A stretch of 64,000 nucleotides of DNA from Aquibium microcysteis (GTDB lineage Bacteria > Pseudomonadota > Alphaproteobacteria > Rhizobiales > Rhizobiaceae): assembly GCF_014495845.1 (NCBI RefSeq), contig NZ_CP061080.1:4206001-4270000 (forward strand), written 5' to 3'. The notes under the pieces were generated by a model. That model was not told the DNA's origin, ran no database searches, and worked only from the letters and a program-made list of their open reading frames with translations. Made by a program: the position numbers and the translations under genes. Positions within the stretch are counted from its first letter, which is position 1. The number at the start of each line of letters is the position of its first letter. This document shows, one piece after another, positions 1 through 7,281 of this stretch.

Positions 1-148
1 CCTGCAGCCCGGCATCTACGCCTATGTCAACCACAACCTGATCGAGGCGGTCGAACTCGGCGCCACGGCCCACTTCGTGGTCGAGGGCGAGTGGAACGAA
101 GACCTGATGAAGCAGGTCGCCGCACCCGGCCCGATCCCGCTGAACTGA
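1..148 (+). CDS. nirK: Copper nitrite reductase NirK, C-terminal fragment
   Basis: Only the last 48 residues are inside the window; the reading frame enters at base 2 and stops with TGA at 146-148. The translated end contains [13 protein letters not shown], which closely resembles the C-terminal cupredoxin segment of copper-containing nitrite reductases, where the histidine in the VNHNLIEA motif lies near the type 2 copper site. NirK is periplasmic and reduces nitrite to nitric oxide, taking electrons from a cupredoxin or cytochrome c. The next genes are nirV and nnrS, with pseudoazurin and an nnrR-type regulator a little further on, which fits this call. The start and most of the protein lie outside the window, so completeness cannot be judged. 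Confidence 0.9.
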   Translation, partial: LQPGIYAYVNHNLIEAVELGATAHFVVEGEWNEDLMKQVAAPGPIPLN

Positions 149-232
149 CGCTCGCGGATCGGCCGCCCGATCCCGGGCGGCCGACGGCGAGACGGCCCGC
201 GCCGCGGGCCGCCCCGTATCAGGAGAAGACCC

Positions 233-1120
233 ATGCCCTGGCATCTCGCCGAAGCGGCCGCCGGCAGCGTCGCCGCGGTCGCGCTCTCCCTCGCCGCCTT
301 CGCCACCCACGACCTCGATCGCGCGGCCGGTCCTGGCGCCGAGCCGGCGACCGTGACCATACCGGCGACCCGCCTCTCCTTCCCCGAACCGGGCGAGTTC
401 CTGGTCGAGGGCCGCCCGGTTCCGGCTCCGCTGCGCGACGCGGCCGTTCCGGCCTTCCGTATCATGACGCACCAGGTCCGCCTTGCCGACTATGGCCGCT
501 GCGTCGCCGCCGGCCGCTGCCTGGCCGCCGACGCGGCCGCGCCCGACGCCGCGAACGACGTCCCCGCGACCGGCGTCAGCCATGTCGACGCGCTCGCCTA
601 CGCCGCCTGGCTCGGCGAGGCGACCGGCGCGACATGGCGCCTGCCTTCGGCGCTGGAAGCCGCCGCCGCCGCCGGCGAGCGCTTTGCCGCCGGGACCTTC
701 TCCGATGCGGCGGATGATCCGAAGAATCCCGCCGTGGCCTGGATCCGGCGCTATCGCGAGGAGGCCGCCTCGAAGCGACCTCCCGACCCCGCGCCGAGGC
801 CGATCGGCCAGTACGGCGTCAACGCGCTTGGCGTCGCCGATTTCGGCGGCAACGTCTGGGAATGGACCTCCACCTGCTACGTCCGGGTCAGTCTCGACAC
901 CGACCGCGTCACCGAACGCAGTCGCACCGAAAACTGCCGCGTCCACGTGCTGGAAGGCCGCCACCGCGCCATCATGTCCGACTTCGTGCGCGACGGCCGC
1001 AGCGGCGGCTGCGCCGTCGGCGCCCCGCCCGACAATCTCGGCTTCCGCCTCGTCCGCGAGCCCGGCCTGCCGCTCGTCGCCGGCCTGAAGCACCGGGTCG
1101 CCGGTCTCTTCGGCGGCTGA
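233..1120 (+). CDS. nirV: NirV, SUMF1/FGE-fold nitrite reductase accessory protein
   Basis: This 295-residue protein has a hydrophobic N-terminal stretch (about residues 8-24) that could be a signal or anchor. A formylglycine-generating-enzyme-like domain follows, recognisable by WRLPSALE at about 135-142, GNVWEWTS at about 206-213 and a terminal GFRLV near 260. An AGGAGA ribosome site lies 6 bases before the ATG. It follows nirK by 84 bases, the arrangement seen in many copper-type denitrifiers, where nirV is co-transcribed with nirK. Its biochemical role is not settled in the literature known to me. Cysteines are present (for example in STCYV and GGCAV), but I cannot match them with confidence to the catalytic pair of true FGE. 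Confidence 0.85.
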   Translation: MPWHLAEAAAGSVAAVALSLAAFATHDLDRAAGPGAEPATVTIPATRLSFPEPGEFLVEGRPVPAPLRDAAVPAFRIMTHQVRLADYGRCVAAGRCLAADAAAPDAANDVPATGVSHVDALAYAAWLGEATGATWRLPSALEAAAAAGERFAAGTFSDAADDPKNPAVAWIRRYREEAASKRPPDPAPRPIGQYGVNALGVADFGGNVWEWTSTCYVRVSLDTDRVTERSRTENCRVHVLEGRHRAIMSDFVRDGRSGGCAVGAPPDNLGFRLVREPGLPLVAGLKHRVAGLFGG

Positions 1121-1148
1121 ACCACACGATCACCGGAAAGGCTGTCTC

Positions 1149-1532
1149 ATGCACCCGTCCCGCGCCCCCCTGTCTCCCTCCCTCATCGCGGCGCCGCCGA
1201 CGGTCGGTTCGGTAATCACGCGCCTGCGCCGGGCCATCGGAGATGCCGGTCTCGACTGCGTCTGCCGCGATGCCGCCGACGCTGCGCTCGACCGATGCGA
1301 CGCCGAAGAAGATCTGCGCTGCCGCGCCGCCGGTCTTGCCGATGCCAGGCGCATGCGCGACGCGATCGTCCTGGTTCTCGGCCTGCTGTCCGATCTCGAC
1401 GAACTGACGCCGGACGAGCCGGATCGCTCGGCCTTCCGGTCCGCCGCCGACCTGTTCCAGGACATCGCCGACTTCGCCGCTTTCGCGGCCGTCGCCGCCG
1501 GAAGAGCGGCCGGTCGGGGAGAACCCCTGTGA
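1149..1532 (+). CDS. Small conserved-context protein of the nir-nnrS cluster
   Basis: A 127-residue protein that I do not recognise. It is rich in Ala, Asp and Arg, probably mostly helical and soluble, with no signal peptide and no clear transmembrane segment. It contains an acidic central part (DEEL/DLDEL-like) and a short cysteine pair, CVCRD, near residue 38. A GGAAAGG ribosome site stands 8 bases before the ATG, 28 bases after nirV. Its stop overlaps the likely GTG start of nnrS by 4 bases (GTGA), so translation is probably coupled. Context therefore argues for a real gene working with nitric oxide or nitrite metabolism. Function unknown. Confidence 0.6.
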   Translation: MHPSRAPLSPSLIAAPPTVGSVITRLRRAIGDAGLDCVCRDAADAALDRCDAEEDLRCRAAGLADARRMRDAIVLVLGLLSDLDELTPDEPDRSAFRSAADLFQDIADFAAFAAVAAGRAAGRGEPL

Positions 1533-2764
1533 GCGCCGCTGTACCTGCCGCCGATCGCTCCGTGCCGCGTCGGCTCGCCCAGTCAGGGGATCGCTCCCGC
1601 GACGCCCGCGGACGAGTGCGCGCCATGCCGCCGATCCTGCACTACGGCTTCAGGCCTTTCTTCTTCCTGGGCGCCATGCATGCCGGTCTGGCCATTCCCG
1701 CCTGGCTCTGGATCCATCTGCATGGGGGCGATCTGCCCGGACCCTTCACCGGGCTCGACTGGCACGTCCACGAGATGCTCTTCGGCTATCTCGCCGCCGT
1801 GATCGCCGGCTTCATGCTAACCGCGATCCCCAACTGGACCGGGCGCCTGCCGCTCAGCGGCTGGCCGCTCGCCGGCCTCGTCGGTCTCTGGCTCGCCGGC
1901 CGCGTCGCCTGCGCCCTCGCCTCCGATCCCGTCGCCGCGATGGCGGTGGATCTGGCCTTCCCGGCGGTGCTGGCGCTGTCGGTCTGGCGCGAGGTGCTGG
2001 CCGGCCGCAACTGGCGCAACGCACCCGTCGCCGTCATGATCACGCTGTTTGGCGCCGCCAATGCGCTGCACCACGCCGGCAATCTGGATCTCGTGCCGCA
2101 GGGGCTCGGAACGCGCCTCGCGCTCGCCGCCGCAGCCATGCTGATCGCGCTCATCGGCGGGCGCATCGTGCCCAGCTTCACCCGCAACTGGCTCGTCCGC
2201 GCCGGCGCCGCCTCCCTCCCGGCGAGCTTCGGCCGGCTGGACAAGGCCGCGCTGGCGGCGACCGGGCTGGCGCTGGTGCTCTGGGTCGCCGCGCCCGACG
2301 GGCCGGCCACCGCAGCACTCATGGCCCTGGCCGGCGCGCTGCTCCTCGTCAGGCTCGTCCGCTGGCGCGGCTACCGCACGGGCGCCGAGCCGATCGTGCT
2401 GATCCTGCATCTGGGTTATCTCTGGCTGGCGGCGGCCTTCCTGCTCTTCGGCGCGAGCCTCGCCGGCCTCCTGCCCGGAACCGCGGCGCTGCATGCGCTC
2501 ACCGCCGGCGCCATCGGCACCATGACGCTCGCCGTCATGACGCGGGCGAGCCTCGGCCACACCGGCCGCGCCATCGTCGCGGACCGCACCGTCCAGGCGA
2601 TGTATGCCCTCGTCACGCTCGGCGCCGCGCTCCGCGTCGCCGCCCCGCTCGTGCCTGATGCCTACATCCCCCTGCTCGCCACCGGCGGCACACTCTGGAG
2701 CGCCTCCTTCCTCCTCTTCGCCATCCGCTACGCGCCGCTCCTTTGGGGCAAGCGGGCGGCCTGA
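1529..2764 (+). CDS. nnrS: NnrS family membrane protein
   Basis: NnrS is a polytopic heme-copper membrane protein linked to nitric oxide stress and often co-regulated with nitrite and NO reductases. The protein is hydrophobic throughout, with about a dozen predicted membrane segments and the family signature GFRPFFFLG close to the start, followed by WHVHEMLFGY and later GTMTLAVMTRASLGHTGR. I chose the GTG at 1529 (411 residues). It has a GGGGAG ribosome site 6 bases upstream and overlaps the preceding stop as GTGA. The alternative ATG at 1625 gives 379 residues, begins 9 residues before the GFRPFF motif and has only a weak ribosome site, so the true start remains open. The gene converges on pseudoazurin. 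Confidence 0.88.
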   Translation: MSAAVPAADRSVPRRLAQSGDRSRDARGRVRAMPPILHYGFRPFFFLGAMHAGLAIPAWLWIHLHGGDLPGPFTGLDWHVHEMLFGYLAAVIAGFMLTAIPNWTGRLPLSGWPLAGLVGLWLAGRVACALASDPVAAMAVDLAFPAVLALSVWREVLAGRNWRNAPVAVMITLFGAANALHHAGNLDLVPQGLGTRLALAAAAMLIALIGGRIVPSFTRNWLVRAGAASLPASFGRLDKAALAATGLALVLWVAAPDGPATAALMALAGALLLVRLVRWRGYRTGAEPIVLILHLGYLWLAAAFLLFGASLAGLLPGTAALHALTAGAIGTMTLAVMTRASLGHTGRAIVADRTVQAMYALVTLGAALRVAAPLVPDAYIPLLATGGTLWSASFLLFAIRYAPLLWGKRAA

Positions 2765-2821
2765 GGAAAGCCAAGGCCGGCTTCCCGCAGGACGCAGAAA
2801 AGGGAGCAGGGGAACGATGCC

Positions 2822-2912
2822 CCCTACTCCCTACTCCCTACTCCCTGCTCCCTGCTCCCTGCTCCCTGCTCCCTACTCCCTACTCCCTATTCGCTATTCG
2901 CTATTCGCTATT
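2822..2912. repeat. Tandem heptanucleotide array (13 units), G-run rich on the minus strand
   Basis: Thirteen uninterrupted 7-base units run between the convergent nnrS and pseudoazurin genes: CCCTACT (3), CCCTGCT (4), CCCTACT (2), CCCTATT (1) and CGCTATT (3). Degenerate units continue to about 2926, into the last codons of pseudoazurin. Read on the minus strand, the first ten units give a GGG run every 7 bases separated by 4-base loops, which satisfies the usual G-quadruplex pattern. The array lies just downstream of the pseudoazurin stop, so the G-rich strand would be its mRNA 3' end. Short tandem heptamers of this type mutate readily in copy number. Confidence 0.9.
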
Positions 2913-2921
2913 CGCCCCTGC

Positions 2922-3359
2922 CTACTCCCCCGCCATCGCGAACAGCTCCTCGAACACCGTCTTCGCCTTGCCGGTCTGCTTCACCGCCCGGGCCTCCTCG
3001 AGATTGCCCGGCTCGCCGACGACGACCAGCGCCACCATGCCCATGGCGTAGTGGGGCGCGCATTTGAGGCCGTAGACGCCTTGCTTGTCGAAGGTCACCG
3101 AGATCGGCTCGTTGAACTTGGTCTTGAAGGCCTCGGCGCCCTCGGGGATCATCCCCTTCAACGTCTCGACATTGTGCCCCTTGTCGGTCGGCACGAAGTG
3201 CACGACGTCGCCGGGCGCGACCTTCAGGAAGTCCGGCTCGAACACCATCGCGCCCTTCTCGCCCTTGTTCAGCATCTTCACCTCGAATTCGGCGGCCTGG
3301 GAAGCACCCGTCAGGGCAAGGGCGACGCCGATCGTCAGGGCGGCAATGATCTTGTTCAT
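2922..3359 (-). CDS. Pseudoazurin (type 1 copper electron carrier)
   Basis: Periplasmic blue copper protein that donates electrons to NirK. The 145-residue precursor has a Sec signal peptide ending near ...TGASQA-AE at residues 22-23. All four type 1 copper ligands are visible in the precursor: His62 in GHNVE, and Cys100, His103 and Met108 in the CAPHYAMGM loop. The spacing (38 from His to Cys, then +3 and +8) is that of pseudoazurins. An in-frame upstream extension exists, but the ATG at 3359 starts exactly at the signal peptide and is chosen for that reason. The gene is divergent from the Crp/Fnr regulator at 3491, with a TTG-N8-CAA site between them. Confidence 0.94.
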   Translation of the reverse strand: MNKIIAALTIGVALALTGASQAAEFEVKMLNKGEKGAMVFEPDFLKVAPGDVVHFVPTDKGHNVETLKGMIPEGAEAFKTKFNEPISVTFDKQGVYGLKCAPHYAMGMVALVVVGEPGNLEEARAVKQTGKAKTVFEELFAMAGE

Positions 3360-3434
3360 GTTTTCTTTTCCTTTTTTGCGACGGCTGACCTGCAACCGTT
3401 GACGGCGTTTATAGACCCGGCCCCGCGCAGCGAC

Positions 3435-3450
3435 TTTGCTCGAACGCAAA
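3435..3450. promoter_or_regulatory. Crp/Fnr (NnrR/FNR-type) operator in divergent promoter
   Basis: The sequence TTTGCTCGAACGCAAA is a perfect 5-6-5 inverted repeat that contains TTG-N8-CAA, the core spacing of binding sites for FNR/NnrR/DNR regulators. It lies between pseudoazurin (start 3359, minus) and the nnrR-like gene (start 3491, plus), 76 and 41 bases from the respective start codons. It could therefore activate pseudoazurin and autoregulate nnrR. The assignment to NnrR rather than another Crp/Fnr member is inference from neighbourhood. Confidence 0.7.
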
Positions 3451-3490
3451 CTGCCGGTAGAAAGGGAGGACACGGACAGGAAGCGAGCGC

Positions 3491-4189
3491 ATGCCACTCG
3501 ACAGAAGCCTCATCGCCGGCCTGCCCTCCTTCGCGGGCCTGCCGGCGGACCAGCTCGATGCGATCCTGTCCAAGGCCCGCTCGTCCCGCTTCGCCCGCGA
3601 TGCCGAGATCTTCGCCCAGGACGAGGAGGCGACCGCCTTCCACCTGCTCCTGTCGGGCCACATCCGCGTGGTGCGCACCTCCCCGGAGGGCCACCAGGTG
3701 ATCGCGCGCTACATCGCCGAGGGCGAGCTCTTCGGCATCGCCATGGCCATGGGGCGCACCACCTATCCAGCCAGTGCCGTCGCCGCAGCCGACTGCGTGG
3801 TGCTGACATGGCCCAACGCGGCCTGGCCGGACCTCCAGGCGCGCGTTCCGGACTTCGGCTCCGCCGCCTACCGCACGATCGGCACGCGCCTGCAGGAAAC
3901 CCAGGCGACGGTCATGGAGATGGCGACCGAGCAGGTCGAGCAGCGCATCGCGCGCGCTGTCCTTCGGCTCGTGCAGCAGTCGGGCCGCAGGACGCCCGAC
4001 GGCATCGAGATCGACTTTCCCATCACCCGCCAGGAGATCGCCGAGATGACCGGCACGACCCTGCACACGGTGAGCCGCCTGCTCAGTGGCTGGGAACAGC
4101 AGGGCCTCGTGCGCGGCGGCCGCCAGAAGGTGACGGTGGTCGACCCGCACGCCCTGATGCTGATCGCCGAGAACCGCCGCAAGGGCTAG
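3491..4189 (+). CDS. nnrR: Crp/Fnr family regulator, NnrR-like (nitric oxide responsive)
   Basis: A 232-residue protein with an N-terminal cyclic-nucleotide-binding fold (about residues 10-125), a dimer helix (about 130-160) and a C-terminal winged helix. The recognition region runs from about residue 180 to 208 and contains [10 protein letters not shown] and [10 protein letters not shown]. There is only one cysteine (about Cys102), so the N-terminal iron-sulfur cluster of true FNR is absent; this matches the NnrR/DNR branch, which senses nitric oxide through other chemistry. An AGGAAG ribosome site precedes the ATG. Its position beside pseudoazurin and the nirK-nirV-nnrS genes supports a role as denitrification activator. 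Confidence 0.85.
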   Translation: MPLDRSLIAGLPSFAGLPADQLDAILSKARSSRFARDAEIFAQDEEATAFHLLLSGHIRVVRTSPEGHQVIARYIAEGELFGIAMAMGRTTYPASAVAAADCVVLTWPNAAWPDLQARVPDFGSAAYRTIGTRLQETQATVMEMATEQVEQRIARAVLRLVQQSGRRTPDGIEIDFPITRQEIAEMTGTTLHTVSRLLSGWEQQGLVRGGRQKVTVVDPHALMLIAENRRKG

Positions 4190-4193
4190 CGGC

Positions 4194-4403
4194 TCAGCCC
4201 GCGATCGCCGCCTCCAGCTCGGCCAGGAAGACGCCCTCCGCCACCCCGTGCTCGCGGCAGGCATCGGTGACCGTGTGGAAACCGCCGATCGGGCAGCCGA
4301 TGCAGAGCATTCCGTGCCGGATCATCACCGCGATGGTCGAAGGCCAGCGTCGCATGATCTCGTCGACCGGCATGTCGGGATCGATGGGGGGGCGCTGCGC
4401 CAT
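4194..4403 (-). CDS. DUF1858 domain protein (CxxC, hybrid-cluster-associated redox type)
   Basis: A 69-residue protein that consists of a single DUF1858 domain. DMPVDEIMRRWPS begins the domain and GMLCIGCP carries a Cys34-x-x-Cys37 pair. Small proteins and domains of this family are commonly found with denitrification genes or fused to iron-sulfur and hybrid-cluster partners, and a disulfide redox role has been proposed but not proven. It converges on nnrR with only 4 bases between the stop codons. Its codon use is like its neighbours. A longer in-frame opening continues upstream on this strand, but the ATG at 4403 gives exactly the family length. Confidence 0.82.
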   Translation of the reverse strand: MAQRPPIDPDMPVDEIMRRWPSTIAVMIRHGMLCIGCPIGGFHTVTDACREHGVAEGVFLAELEAAIAG

Positions 4404-4495
4404 GCTCTGTCCTCGTCGAACGATGCGCGGAGCATCGCATGACTGGACCCGGTGCTCGTTGTGCCGGCGCAAAGAGGACGCGGCGTCCGCCGCGG

Positions 4496-5686
4496 TCAGG
4501 GGCGCAGACCGTCGGCGCCTCCGGAGACGCCCGCTTCCGCGCCCGCCGGCGCAACCGCGACCATGGCGGGCACCGGCACGGCTTCCGCCTCCCGCACCCA
4601 TTCCCGCCAGATCGCCACCAGCAGCGCCATGAGAACCGGCCCGACGAACAGGCCGAGGAAGCCCATCGTCTTCACGCCGCCGATGAGGCCGAAGAAGGTC
4701 GGCAGGAAGGGCAGGCTGATCGGCCCGCCGACGAGCTTCGGACGGATCGTCTTGTCGACGATGAACAGTTCGATGCTGCCCCAGGCGAACAGCGCGAGAC
4801 CGGCGAAGGGCGAGCCGCTGGCGACGAGATAGATCGAGACGAGGGTCATCGACAGCGGCGCCCCGCCCGGCACGAGCGCCATGAGCCCGGTCAGGACGCC
4901 CAGCGTCACCGGCGAGGGAACGCCCGCGATCCAGTAGGCGACTCCCAGCACGATGCCTTCGCCGATGGCGATCAGGGTCATCCCCACGACGGTCGAGCGG
5001 ATCGTCATCGGCACGACGCGCGAGATCCGCTCCCAGCGGGCGGGCAGGATCCGCTCGCCGATCGTATCGATCTCGCCGGCGAAGCTCTCGCCGTCGCGAT
5101 AGACGAAGAACAGCACGATCATCATGAACAGCAGCGTCAGGACCGCATGGAAGGCGCCGCTGCCCGTCGCCAGGACCGCCCGGTAGATGTTGCCGATGTT
5201 GGCGCCGCTGACCATCTGCGCCAGTTCGCCCAGCGCACCGGGATGGCCGATGTGGCGTGTCCACTGTTCGTCCAACCACTTCCCCGCCAGCGGCAGCTCG
5301 GCGATCCACAGAGGCGTCGGCGCGCCGGATTCGTTGGTCTGGACCGCCCAGCCGAACCAGAGCGCCACCTCGTCCATCGTGTAGCTGATGGCGACCACGA
5401 TCGGGACCACCAGGAAGACGAGGATGAGCGTGATGGCGAGGGTTGCGCCGATCGTCGTGCTGCCGCCGATCCTGACGAGCAGCCGCCGGTAGAGCGGCCA
5501 GCTGGCGAAGCCGATGACGAGCGCCGCCAGCACCGGGACGAGGAAATCCTGGAAGAAGTAGATTCCGGCCGCGGCGATCAGGACCAGGAGCCAGCGCGCC
5601 GCCGACAGGGGCGGGATCAGCGCCGCCCGCGTGGGAAGCGACGAGCCAAGCCAGGGTTGCTCGCTTCGATGGGCCCGGGTGTCCAT
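4496..5686 (-). CDS. AI-2E family transporter (PerM/YdiK-like membrane protein)
   Basis: A 396-residue polytopic inner membrane protein. Paired hydrophobic segments lie near residues 30-70 and 75-105, with further membrane segments in the C-terminal half. The FVYRDGESF region and the PFLPTFFGLIGGVKTMGFLGLFVGP-type segment (near residues 325-350) are hallmarks of this family. Members are annotated as AI-2 exporters or as ion/proton antiporters, but the substrate is usually unknown and cannot be read from this sequence. It is followed 92 bases later by the DUF1858 gene on the same strand. The C-terminal tail is Ala/Pro/Gly rich. Confidence 0.85.
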   Translation of the reverse strand: MDTRAHRSEQPWLGSSLPTRAALIPPLSAARWLLVLIAAAGIYFFQDFLVPVLAALVIGFASWPLYRRLLVRIGGSTTIGATLAITLILVFLVVPIVVAISYTMDEVALWFGWAVQTNESGAPTPLWIAELPLAGKWLDEQWTRHIGHPGALGELAQMVSGANIGNIYRAVLATGSGAFHAVLTLLFMMIVLFFVYRDGESFAGEIDTIGERILPARWERISRVVPMTIRSTVVGMTLIAIGEGIVLGVAYWIAGVPSPVTLGVLTGLMALVPGGAPLSMTLVSIYLVASGSPFAGLALFAWGSIELFIVDKTIRPKLVGGPISLPFLPTFFGLIGGVKTMGFLGLFVGPVLMALLVAIWREWVREAEAVPVPAMVAVAPAGAEAGVSGGADGLRP

Positions 5687-5794
5687 GGATCGGGGCTCGC
5701 TGTTGCGCCTCGCTTGTCTCTCATGTTCCCGCGGTTTGCAAGCAAGCAGCTCGCCGCCGGCGCTTCCCTCCGCATGCCGCTGCGGAAGCCGGCG

Positions 5795-7012
5795 TCACAC
5801 GACCGGCGCCGCCATCGGATGCGACAGGGCCGTGATGATGCCGCGCAGTTCCGCCAGGCCCTTCAGCCGCCCGATGGACGGATAGCCCGGCTGTGCCCTG
5901 CGGTTCAGGTCGTCGAGGATGTCCTGGCCGTGGTCGGGCCGCATCGGGATCGACCAGTCGGCCCGACCGGCGGCCTTCCGCCGCTTCTCCTCGCGCAGCG
6001 CCGCCGCCAGCAGCGCCACCATGTCGGTGTCGCCGCCGAGATGCTCGGCCTCGTAGAACGATCCCCTGATCTCGCCGGTCTCGCGCCTGACGTTGCGCAG
6101 ATGCAGGAAGTGCACCCGCTCGCCCAGCCGCTCCATCATGCCGGGCAGGTCGTTGTCGGGACGCGCGCCGAGCGAGCCGCTGCAGAGCGTGATGCCGTTG
6201 GCCGGCGTGTCGACCGCCGCCATGATCGCCTCGTAGTCGGCCTCCGTCGACATCACGCGCGGCAGTCCGAGCAGGTCGAAGGGCGGATCGTCCGGGTGGC
6301 AGCAGAGCCTCAGCCCGAGCTCCTCGGCCACCGGCGCCACCTCCGTCAGGAAGTCGATGAAATGCGCCCGCAGCCGCTCGGCCGGGATCGCGCCGTACTC
6401 GTCGAGATGCCGCCGCACGTCGTCGAGCGTGAAGTGCTCGGCCGCGCCCGGCAGCCCGAAGACGACGTTGCGGGCGAGCGCGTCGCGGTCGGCCTCCGAC
6501 ATGTCCGCATGACGCGCCCGCGCGGCCTCGACGATCTCGGCGGGATAGTCCGCTGCGGCGTTGCGGCGGGCGAGGATGTGGATGTCGAAAGCGGCGAAAT
6601 CGGCATAGTCGAAGCGCATGCAGGTCGCGCCGGTCGGCACCCGCCAGGCCAGCGACGTGCGGGTCCAGTCCAGGACGGGCATGAAATTGTAGCAGATCAC
6701 CTCGATGCCGGCGTCGGCGAGATGCTTCAGGCTGATCTTGTAGTTGGCGACGTGCTCGCGCCAGGCGCCCTTCTGCTTCTTGATGTCCTCGGAGACGGGC
6801 AGGCTCTCCACCACCTCCCAGCGCAGCCCCGAAGGCCCGCCATCCTTCATGACGGCCAGTTCGCGCTGCCGCCTGGCGATCTCGTCCGGCGACCACACGT
6901 TGCCGGTCGGCACGTGGTGGAGTGCCGTCACCACACCCTGGACTCCGGCCTGGAGCATGTCGTCGATCGAAACGAGGTCCTTGGGTCCGAACCATCGCCA
7001 GGTCTGTCTCAT
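5795..7012 (-). CDS. uxuA: Mannonate dehydratase
   Basis: UxuA removes water from D-mannonate to give 2-keto-3-deoxygluconate in hexuronate catabolism. The 405-residue length and sequence fit the family: it opens with RQTWRWFGPKD, has GIEVICYNFMPVLDWTRT at about residues 100-120, the metal-site segment LRLCCHPDDPP at about residue 230, and SGSLGARPDND plus HLRNV further on, which carry the conserved metal and substrate residues. A GAGGAG ribosome site lies 7 bases before the ATG. No other uronate genes (uxaC, kdgK, uxuB) are in the window, so it appears as a lone gene. A GC-rich stem-loop follows its stop, without a T-tract. Confidence 0.93.
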   Translation of the reverse strand: MRQTWRWFGPKDLVSIDDMLQAGVQGVVTALHHVPTGNVWSPDEIARRQRELAVMKDGGPSGLRWEVVESLPVSEDIKKQKGAWREHVANYKISLKHLADAGIEVICYNFMPVLDWTRTSLAWRVPTGATCMRFDYADFAAFDIHILARRNAAADYPAEIVEAARARHADMSEADRDALARNVVFGLPGAAEHFTLDDVRRHLDEYGAIPAERLRAHFIDFLTEVAPVAEELGLRLCCHPDDPPFDLLGLPRVMSTEADYEAIMAAVDTPANGITLCSGSLGARPDNDLPGMMERLGERVHFLHLRNVRRETGEIRGSFYEAEHLGGDTDMVALLAAALREEKRRKAAGRADWSIPMRPDHGQDILDDLNRRAQPGYPSIGRLKGLAELRGIITALSHPMAAPVV

Positions 7013-7281
7013 GCGGTTCTCCTCTCGCCGGGCTCTTCTTCTAGCCGAAAGCCGCGTGGCGTGGCGATATCAGAACGCGCGGACCCGCGACATCGCAAAA
7101 ACGGCGCGGCGCGCATCCCGGCGCAGCAGCGCCCGGTGCCGCGCACCGGCCGTGGCGAAGGGCACAGCCGACCGGGATGTCCGATCGCCCGGACAGGGCG
7201 CCCGACGTCCGGAACCGTCCGTCGACGACCCGCCGGTCCTGGTCGGCCTTCAGGCCCCCGCCGTCCGGCGGAGACCGGCGG

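Noticed and set aside
3356..4264. A 302-codon minus-strand frame opposite nnrR
   Set aside because: Antisense to a clear Crp/Fnr regulator, without recognisable motifs, and it covers the operator.
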